From the NCBI GenBank assembly GCA_035275065.1, contig DATENM010000065.1:1-64000 (forward strand): a stretch of 64,000 bases of DNA, written 5' to 3'. Each line of letters opens with the position of its first letter. Within the stretch, counting starts at the first letter, position 1. The notes under the pieces were generated by a model. It saw only the letters and a list, made by a program, of their open reading frames with translations. It searched no databases and was not told the DNA's origin. A program made the position numbers and the translations under genes. Shown in pieces: positions 32,870 to 38,569 of the stretch. The stretch comes from Blastocatellia bacterium (lineage in GTDB: Bacteria; Acidobacteriota; Blastocatellia; UBA7656).

Positions 32870-33961
32870 CTACTTAGTTTCTTGCGTCTTCGTACTTCTA
32901 AGTTTTTCCATGTTATCCATCAACTCATTTAAAGCCTCTTCCGAAAGCTCGTCTTTTAGAATTTCGCGGGCTAGATAATTCACTTTTTCGGGCCGGGAAA
33001 GGCGTTTGAAGTTCGGGCCGCTTGATTCTTTCTCGGCTTCGCTCTTAGGTTGCTTGGCCATCTCGATCTTCCATTTAAGGACTTTTTTTCCGGTATCTGT
33101 TCCACTGCCAGGAATGTCACTTATAGCTTGGTCGTGCGACCACTCATCAAGCCGTACGACATTCACCGCTCGTGTTAATTCACCTGCCACTTCTACAACC
33201 GACCGTGAAGCGCGCTTGCCCCTTTCAACCAATTCGGCGCGCGTTTCTTGCCACTCAGGATACGCAGAAGCGTATCGAGACGCAAGGGCGATACCGATTG
33301 CGCTGAGAGCTTCGTGATGCCTTCCGACCCCCCCTAATTCAACCGCATATGAATTATGAAACTGGTAATAAAGAAGCGGCTGCTGTCGTGAAAATATGCG
33401 TACTAAGGGAAAGAGGTTTTCTAAAACTGTAATAGCTTGTCGGCGATCTCCATCTAGGCTCCTGAATAGCGCAATCGACCTTTGCGCTTCCACAGCAACA
33501 AACGGATCGCAGTTGCCTTCTCTTGCCGTTTCCAAAGCCATAAGTTCGTAGGTGAAGGAATCTGCTAGTTTGTTTTCCTGAAAACATATACTGCCCAACG
33601 TCATAAAACCCCTTGCCCTAAATCGCTGATCACTTGATTCAACCACCCTGTCTAACAATAATAGCGACTCGTCAACATAGCCTTTGTTTTTCGCCACCAG
33701 CGCAAGATAATACTCCCCTGCTCTTTTATTGCTTATTTGATGTAAGAGTATCCCGACCTGTTCAAGTAAATCGAATCGACGTTGAGTATAGGTATAATCT
33801 GCTAGATTGATTAGACGTTCAACCTGCTCATCTTTTCCGCCCTGATTCAGTATGCATGTGAGCCATCGGATGAAAGATGACGATGGGCGAATCAGGCTCA
33901 CAAACCGTTGAAACCTGAAAGGAACCTCTATGCTTAAGAGATTGTTGTTTGCTGCATGCAT
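32870..33961 (-). CDS. TPR-repeat protein next to the phage repressor
   Basis: The ATG at 33961 has a strong ribosome site (GGGAG, 7 bases before) and gives 363 residues. Residues 60-260 form TPR-like helix pairs (ISNKRAGEYYLALVAKNKG, RARGFMTLGSICFQENKLAD, QQPLLYYQFHNSYAVELGGV). There is no HTH, no catalytic motif and no signal peptide; the C-terminus (residues 290-363) is highly charged. It lies tail to tail with the repressor gene and head to head with a small exported Cys-rich gene, with which its 5' end overlaps by 32 bases on opposite strands. TPR proteins of this general type are peptide receptors in some phages and plasmids, which makes the pair notable. The function is not known. Confidence 0.68.
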   Translation of the reverse strand: MHAANNNLLSIEVPFRFQRFVSLIRPSSSFIRWLTCILNQGGKDEQVERLINLADYTYTQRRFDLLEQVGILLHQISNKRAGEYYLALVAKNKGYVDESLLLLDRVVESSDQRFRARGFMTLGSICFQENKLADSFTYELMALETAREGNCDPFVAVEAQRSIALFRSLDGDRRQAITVLENLFPLVRIFSRQQPLLYYQFHNSYAVELGGVGRHHEALSAIGIALASRYASAYPEWQETRAELVERGKRASRSVVEVAGELTRAVNVVRLDEWSHDQAISDIPGSGTDTGKKVLKWKIEMAKQPKSEAEKESSGPNFKRLSRPEKVNYLAREILKDELSEEALNELMDNMEKLRSTKTQETK

Positions 33962-34292
33962 CGTATTTCTCCCGGTTTGTTTCACGCCTTATCAGGGCGT
34001 AAACTCTTCGGCTCCATTCATGTCGGTAGCACTAGCTGGCCATGTATTCCCCGGTGGCGAGGAATGCGATTGTGGCTGTGCTCCCAACTGCATATGCGAT
34101 CCAGGCGAGCAGCCTGTTTGCATTCGTGCCGGGCAACTGCCGCTCCGACACCGCGCTAGCATCGGGAAATATGCCGCTGAGGGTCTTAATTATGATCATC
34201 AGAGGACTCCGAATAATGCCGGCTTTGACTATGGCTCAGTCACCTTGATAATAGGCTTAGCGTTTCGGCTGCGGGCTAGATTGCGCGCATAA
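33930..34292 (+). CDS. Small exported Cys-rich protein, head to head with the TPR gene
   Basis: The ATG at 33930 is preceded by AAAGGAACCTCT, a good ribosome site. The first 20 residues (MLKRLLFAACIVFLPVCFTP) are a signal peptide or membrane anchor, and residues 43-62 are very Cys-rich (GEECDCGCAPNCICDPGEQP). Near the C-terminus is GFDYGSVTLIIGLAF, which could be a membrane segment. Short proteins with CDCG/CICDPGE patches and a C-terminal hydrophobic stretch seem common in acidobacterial genomes, though I cannot cite a family. The 5' end overlaps that of the TPR gene. It could be an exported peptide precursor or a small membrane protein. Confidence 0.55.
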   Translation: MLKRLLFAACIVFLPVCFTPYQGVNSSAPFMSVALAGHVFPGGEECDCGCAPNCICDPGEQPVCIRAGQLPLRHRASIGKYAAEGLNYDHQRTPNNAGFDYGSVTLIIGLAFRLRARLRA

Positions 34293-34659
34293 ATTACAAA
34301 TTATAGTAGTCGCACGGCGCTGACTTGTCTGATTGAATTCGCTACCGTCTTACTCGGCAGCTTAGTATTTTTGTGCCTTTATGCAGGCTCGTTATATCAA
34401 AAAATGCACGCCAAAACAAGTTAAAACCAGAAGAGGCGGTTATGGTTCTTTCCGCATCATTTTTCACTGATGGGTTATTGATGGGTTATTCCTTTGGCTC
34501 TTTGTTAGGAGAATTCGATGGAAATTCAATTCAGTCAATAATATACTAATAAGCCATCACTCATGGTAAATGATGGCTTATTCTGATGGGGTATTCGTTT
34601 GAATACCCCATCACATCACGAAGCCGAGCTGCGGCCCGACGCACGCAAAGGAGAAATGA
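34293..34659. other. AT-rich intergenic region before the secreted-protein gene
   Basis: No gene is visible in these 367 bases. The left half (34293-34460) is AT-rich and without evident structure. The right half holds a six-copy motif and two perfect hairpins (34468-34613), described separately. TATACT at 34542-34547 could be a -10 element for the gene at 34660, but no matching -35 was seen. Confidence 0.5.
34468..34613. repeat. Six copies of a 13-base motif, forming two perfect hairpins
   Basis: Copies of TGATGGGNTATTC-like sequence lie at 34468, 34479, 34571 and 34584 in direct orientation, and at 34548 and 34601 inverted. Copies at 34548 and 34571 pair over 12 bases, and those at 34584 and 34601 over 13 bases (loop of 4). 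The cluster ends about 46 bases before the start of the secreted-protein gene. It may be an operator array or an RNA structure. Confidence 0.65.
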
Positions 34660-35496
34660 ATGAAAAGGATCATTGCAATACTTCTTGCCCTAATTATTAC
34701 TGCTTCTGACACTACGATTTCAGCACAAAGCAGCAAACCTACTCGCAGGCTGTCGCCGGTCTCTGGGTATATAACATCTCCCTTTGATTCAAACATTGAT
34801 AAACTTCCTGCCAATTTCAGAGGTCACTATATTGAAGGTGTATACCTTGCAATTAAAGCCTTAACTCCTCCAAGGGGAGAATATGAGAAAACCGGTGAAT
34901 ATTTTGCTCGTTTAGCTCAACATGCTGGGAAAAAGCAATACGCTTTTAGATATGACCCGGAGATCGATAAAGGCTGGGTTAAGTATGATGCTGACGCCGG
35001 AACCCTAAAAGTATCAGGCTATTCATTAGGCGTTTTCGAATGCGAATTTACTTCTCATTACGTCACAATGGAGCTGCAAAAGCTTTCCAGAACGGTCGGA
35101 GGCTCTTATCCGCTACTGGATAGCAAGGATTCGATTAGCTATTACATCGCCTCAAATTCCTTTGGAAGAAAGGTGAGGGTCAAGCGTGCTCGCCGAATAA
35201 GCTATAAGATCGCTGACAACAAAAAACTTCCTGATTGGCATTTTGAATTAAAAGTTGCCCCAGCAGAAGCTTATAGATTAAAGCCTTCTTTGAGCGTTCT
35301 TTTTGTATGCGATTTGGCGATTTCAAAGATTGTGCCCCTTATGACATTTGAATATATCTACCACTCAGAGCCTACAATCTCCGAGCCTGAAGAATACATA
35401 GTCACCGAGAGATGTCTAATGGTGAATGTGCGTGAAATCTGGCTTTTCAACAGGCAAACCGGCGAGGTTTATCAAAGGCAAAAACTCGAATCATAA
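34660..35496 (+). CDS. AT-rich cargo gene for a secreted protein, unknown function
   Basis: This 278-residue protein starts at ATG with a strong ribosome site (AAAGGAGAAATGA). Residues 1-23 are a signal peptide (MKRIIAILLALIITASDTTI, then SAQ). The mature part is beta-rich and basic, with many Tyr/Lys (RVKRARRISYKIADNKKLPD; FEYIYHSEPTISEPEEYIV); it has one Cys pair. No domain was recognised. Codon use is AT-rich, unlike the phage and the host, so it looks recently acquired. It lies between the lysogeny genes and the phage end, where accessory (moron) genes are often found, and it may act during lysogeny at the cell surface. Confidence 0.62.
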   Translation: MKRIIAILLALIITASDTTISAQSSKPTRRLSPVSGYITSPFDSNIDKLPANFRGHYIEGVYLAIKALTPPRGEYEKTGEYFARLAQHAGKKQYAFRYDPEIDKGWVKYDADAGTLKVSGYSLGVFECEFTSHYVTMELQKLSRTVGGSYPLLDSKDSISYYIASNSFGRKVRVKRARRISYKIADNKKLPDWHFELKVAPAEAYRLKPSLSVLFVCDLAISKIVPLMTFEYIYHSEPTISEPEEYIVTERCLMVNVREIWLFNRQTGEVYQRQKLES

Positions 35497-35548
35497 AGCG
35501 ACCAGGCTGCGCAGCACTTGACCAGATGGCGACCGGCGCGGATTTCGG

Positions 35549-35705
35549 CATGACGGAAATTATGCAAACGCGGGCTGGGGCGGCTGAGATCATGACAGCA
35601 ATTGTGCAAACGGCCAAGCGGGCTGAGTGCGCCCTAAGTGATTGACTTTCCGGGTTTTCCGCGAAAATTCCGCCAAAATACATCATGGCACTTAATGTGC
35701 AAAAC
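35549..35705. promoter_or_regulatory. Three transposase-binding-like repeats (L3, L2, L1) at the phage end
   Basis: Three 22-bp direct repeats follow the pattern CATGACnGnAATTnTGCAAA at 35549-35570, 35591-35612 and 35684-35705 (the last diverges most, CATGGC...GTGCAAAAC). Taking 35712 as the end, they lie at about 8-29, 101-122 and 143-164, close to the placement of L1, L2 and L3 in Mu, where a long L1-L2 gap holds the HU site. Reverse complements begin CGTTTGCA, like the Mu consensus that begins CGTTTCA. Confidence 0.75.
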
Positions 35706-35717
35706 AATAGCAGGCGG
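35706..35717. other. Predicted phage/host junction and target duplication
   Basis: The phage is inferred to end with CA at 35711-35712, so that the terminus reads 5'-TGCTAT on the minus strand before L1, as in Mu (TG, four bases, then the site). The next five bases, GGCGG (35713-35717), would be the target duplication. The other copy lies outside the window. Confidence 0.55.
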
Positions 35718-35763
35718 CGCGCAAAGGTTGCAGAATCAGCCGGTCTTTCGATTAGTCTAGCGA

Positions 35764-36729
35764 CTAGCTTGCCGACCACAAGGTGATCTCTTCGCCGACG
35801 CCGCGCTCGCGGGCCAGGTGGTAAACGCGCAGCGCGGTCGAGATATCCTCAAGCGCGATGCCGTTTGATTTGAACAGCGTGATCTGGTCGTCGCTTGTGC
35901 GGCCCTGGTCGGAGCCGGCGATGATGCGGCCCAGCTCGGTGACCGATTCCCAGGTGATGACGCCGCGATCAAGGGCCGGCAGCAGGTCACCGGCTTCCAG
36001 TCGCGATTGCTCAATCGAATCTACGGCGATCACCGCTGAGCGGCGCACCGTCTCGACATCAATCTCGGCCTTCGATAAGAAGTTCGAGCCGGCGGCGTTG
36101 ATGTGCGTGCCCGGCTCGACCCATTCGCCTTGCAGCACAGGCTCGCGCGATGTGGTCGCCGTTACAATGATCGAGCAGCTGCGCGCCGCCGCTTCCGGCT
36201 CGGCGACCGCGACGACTTCACAGCGCACGAGGGATGCCATGCGGCGGGCAAAGGCTTCGCGCCTCTCGGCCTGGCGGCTGTAGACGCGCACCTGTCGAAG
36301 CTGCCGCGCGGCGCAGACCGCCATGACCTGGCTCTCGGCCTGCCAGCCGCTGCCGTAGACGCCGAGCACGTCCGCCGACGGTCGCGCCATGTATTTCGTC
36401 GCGACGCCCGAAGCCGCGCCGGTGCGCATCTGCCCCAAGCGGTCGGCTTCGATCATCGCCAGCAGATCGCCGCTCGCCGCCTCATAGAGCAGCACCAGAA
36501 ACCGCGCCCCTTTGCGCGACGCAGTATAGGTCTTCAAGCCATAAACGCCGAGCCGTTTGTCGCCCGCTGCCATAACGTGCAGTTGCGAAGCCGGCATGGC
36601 AACGCGATAGCGCGGGCGGTTGGTCGCTTGGCCCGTGGCCTGATCGCGCAACACCTCTTCGACCGCTTCGAGCGCCGTCTCGATGGTGAGCAACTCGCTG
36701 ACGTGTCGTTCTCTGAGCAATAGAGCCAT
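35764..36729 (-). CDS. Ornithine cyclodeaminase / mu-crystallin family protein
   Basis: This 321-residue protein begins at the ATG at 36729 (MALLLRERHVSELLTIETAL). It has the fold features of the family: residues 60-105 (VYGLKTYTASRKGARFLVLLYEAASGDLLAMIEADRLGQMRTGAAS), the NAD-binding motif GVYGSGWQAES near 120-130, INAAGSNFLSKAEID near 215 and EDISTALRVYHLA at the end. Members include ornithine cyclodeaminase, ketimine reductase and alanine dehydrogenase; substrate cannot be told from sequence alone. It uses NAD(P) in the cytoplasm. It is the first host gene beyond the phage end, and its stop lies about 50 bases from the predicted junction, so the gene was not broken by insertion. Confidence 0.82.
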   Translation of the reverse strand: MALLLRERHVSELLTIETALEAVEEVLRDQATGQATNRPRYRVAMPASQLHVMAAGDKRLGVYGLKTYTASRKGARFLVLLYEAASGDLLAMIEADRLGQMRTGAASGVATKYMARPSADVLGVYGSGWQAESQVMAVCAARQLRQVRVYSRQAERREAFARRMASLVRCEVVAVAEPEAAARSCSIIVTATTSREPVLQGEWVEPGTHINAAGSNFLSKAEIDVETVRRSAVIAVDSIEQSRLEAGDLLPALDRGVITWESVTELGRIIAGSDQGRTSDDQITLFKSNGIALEDISTALRVYHLARERGVGEEITLWSAS

Positions 36730-36753
36730 AAGATTCACCGACGCGTCGCCGCG

Positions 36754-37872
36754 TCACTTCTCCGGCGCGCGGTAGCCCGAGCGTGTGCGCACCACCGCGC
36801 CGGCGGGTTTGACTTCGACGCGAATCTGCCGCCAGGTGCCATCGTGGCGGCGATTCGTCGGGTAATAACTCAAGGAGTACTGCGAGCGCAAATCGTCAGC
36901 GATCTGCTTATAGACGCCGCTCAGGTCGGCGAGCGTCTTCACCGGATACTCGTGGCCGCCGCTGCGCGTCGCCATCTCGCTCATCTGGTGCCGCGCCATG
37001 TCGTAAAGGCCGGTGTTGATCTCGCGCTTCACCAGCGGCGACAGCGTCTCGCGCGGGCGCAGGCGGTCGGGCGAATCTTTGTCAAACTCGTCGAAGTAGC
37101 GCGCCAGTTGGCCGGGCGAGAAATTCAGATGATCGGGGTCCGAGCGGTCTTTGAGCAAGCCTTCGAGCGTCGCCGCTTCGGTGTTTAGCTCAAGGAAGTA
37201 GAGTGAAACTTCCGAGCGCTCGACGAGCGGCGCGATGGCTTGATAGGTCTTCATGCTCGTCGAATCAACGCCGTCCGACATGCAGACGATGGCTTTGCGG
37301 CCTTCGATCTGTTGCAGCGGGCTGTCCTGAAGCGCGAGGTACAGGGCGTCATAAAACGACGTGCCGGTGGCGTTCGAGAACCGCGACGTGGCGCTGCCCG
37401 GCGCGGTCGCGATCTGCTCAAGGGCCGAAATGACGCGGGCGCGCGGGTCTGTGAACTCGCCGATCATCTCGACATCGCGGCTGAAGACGATGACGCCAAC
37501 ACGGTCGTCAAAGCGCAGCTCGGCGAGAAAGTTGCGCGCCGCCCGCTTCATCAATTCAATGTCGTCGCGCGTCGAGCCGCTGATGTCCAGTAGCAGCAGC
37601 AGCGAGAAAGGCTCTTCGGTGGCGGCGAAATGCTCGATGCGCTGGCGCGCGCCGTCCTCATAGATCGTGAAGTCCGTCGCCTTCAACGAGCGCAGCGGCC
37701 GCCCGCCGCGATCCGAGACCGATGCCGTCAGCGAAACCAGGTCGGCTTTCAGCTTGATCGGCTCGTCCTGATCCTGGGCGCGCGCCGTGGTTGACGCGGC
37801 CAGCAAGGCGATGAGCAATGATAAAATCGGTTTGCCGAAATTCCCCATGACTTGTTGCCGCACTTGCGGCAT
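36754..37872 (-). CDS. Secreted acidobacterial-type VWFA protein
   Basis: The start chosen is the ATG at 37872 (MPQVRQQVMGNFGKPILSLL), giving 372 residues; upstream in-frame codons lack a signal. A signal peptide ends near residue 32 (TTARAQ). Next comes a beta domain (LVSLTASVSDRGGRPLRSLKATDF) and then a von Willebrand A domain with a MIDAS motif DISGS near 92-96, followed by VGVIVFSRD and CMSDGVDST. The C-terminus ends in RVEVKPAGAVVRTRSGYRAP. This outline is that of the VWFA-related family named for Acidobacteria. The role is unknown. It supports the guess about the host phylum. Confidence 0.82.
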   Translation of the reverse strand: MPQVRQQVMGNFGKPILSLLIALLAASTTARAQDQDEPIKLKADLVSLTASVSDRGGRPLRSLKATDFTIYEDGARQRIEHFAATEEPFSLLLLLDISGSTRDDIELMKRAARNFLAELRFDDRVGVIVFSRDVEMIGEFTDPRARVISALEQIATAPGSATSRFSNATGTSFYDALYLALQDSPLQQIEGRKAIVCMSDGVDSTSMKTYQAIAPLVERSEVSLYFLELNTEAATLEGLLKDRSDPDHLNFSPGQLARYFDEFDKDSPDRLRPRETLSPLVKREINTGLYDMARHQMSEMATRSGGHEYPVKTLADLSGVYKQIADDLRSQYSLSYYPTNRRHDGTWRQIRVEVKPAGAVVRTRSGYRAPEK

Positions 37873-37979
37873 GAGATCAATCCTACCCGTGCGCCGCCGC
37901 TTTGCACAACGCCTCGGTTTCGACGCGCGTCGGCGGCTTACTTGAATGCAACTCCGGCAACGCGGAAAAGTTTCATTGA

Positions 37980-37985
37980 TATAAT
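37980..37985 (+). promoter_or_regulatory. Possible -10 element for the SlyD-like gene
   Basis: TATAAT lies between the divergent VWFA and SlyD-like genes, about 70 bases before the latter's start. No clear -35 was seen, so confidence is low. Confidence 0.3.
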
Positions 37986-38053
37986 TCGGGCCTGCTATCG
38001 CATATTTTGGACAGCTTCGTGGGCGTATGCTATGTTTTTTTTCGGAGGACATA

Positions 38054-38494
38054 ATGAGCCAAGTCAAAGAAGGCGACAACATTTCCCTGCACTATACCGG
38101 CACGCTCGACGACGGCACGGTGTTCGATTCCAGCGAGGGTCGCGACCCGCTCAGCTTCACGGTCGGCTCCGGCGAAGTCATTCAGGGCTTCGACGATGGC
38201 GTGCGCGGCATGGAGGTCGGCGAGACCCGCGACATCAGCATCGCACCCGACCAGGCATACGGCGAATATTACGAAGAACTGGTGCGCGTCGTGCCGCGCC
38301 AGGCGTTCCCCGAAGGCATGTCGCCGGAGATCGGCATGACGCTTGAGCTTGAGCTGCCCTCGGGACAGAGCCTGCCCGTGCGCATCATCGATATTGAAAA
38401 CGACGAGATCACCCTCGACGCCAATCATCTGCTCGCCGGCGAAACGCTCAACTTCAAAATTCACCTCGTCAATATCAACAACGCGACGGTTTGA
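38054..38494 (+). CDS. FKBP-type peptidyl-prolyl isomerase (SlyD-like)
   Basis: The ATG at 38054 follows GGAGGACATA and gives 146 residues; an earlier in-frame ATG lacks a ribosome site. The N-terminal FKBP part has VKEGDNISLHYTGTLDDGTVFD and FTVGSGEVIQGFDDGVRGM, the family signature. The insert-in-flap part follows (about residues 65-125: RVVPRQAFPEGMSPEIGMTLELELP). The metal-binding His-rich tail of E. coli SlyD is missing. The enzyme acts as a cytoplasmic proline isomerase and chaperone. It stands alone on the plus strand between host genes. Confidence 0.9.
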   Translation: MSQVKEGDNISLHYTGTLDDGTVFDSSEGRDPLSFTVGSGEVIQGFDDGVRGMEVGETRDISIAPDQAYGEYYEELVRVVPRQAFPEGMSPEIGMTLELELPSGQSLPVRIIDIENDEITLDANHLLAGETLNFKIHLVNINNATV

Positions 38495-38569
38495 TTGTAT
38501 AGTTACTCCTTCGCATTCACCCGGGGGCAGCCGGCGCGGCTGCCCTGATGCCCGAAGGAGAACACCTGC

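Larger units (their letters stand above)
1..35712 (-). mobile_element. Transposable (Mu-like) siphophage prophage, one end outside the window
   Basis: The gene order is that of a transposable phage: repressor, Ner-like protein, MuA-type transposase, MuB-type ATPase, small early genes, lysis-like genes, terminase, portal, Mu-F-like protein, protease-capsid, connector and tail genes. The tail module (tube, frameshifted chaperones, 991-residue tape measure, distal tail protein, tip protein) lacks any visible sheath or contractile baseplate gene, so the particle is inferred to be a siphovirus, like the Pseudomonas phages B3 and D3112 rather than Mu. The right boundary is put at 35712 because three transposase-binding-like repeats sit there at Mu attL spacing. 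The far end lies left of position 1. Every gene is intact as far as can be seen, so the prophage may be functional. Confidence 0.88.

Noticed and set aside
32473..35496. The 32.4-35.5 kb region as a toxin-antitoxin or known anti-phage defence system
   Set aside because: No toxin, nuclease, NTPase or transmembrane effector domain was recognised in these proteins. A defence role cannot be excluded but nothing supports it.
35731..35732. A second CA as the alternative phage end
   Set aside because: It lies 26 bases past the last repeat, whereas 35712 lies seven bases past it, as in Mu.
35447..35779. A 110-codon minus-strand frame across the phage end
   Set aside because: It would run across the transposase sites and the predicted junction and has no domain.
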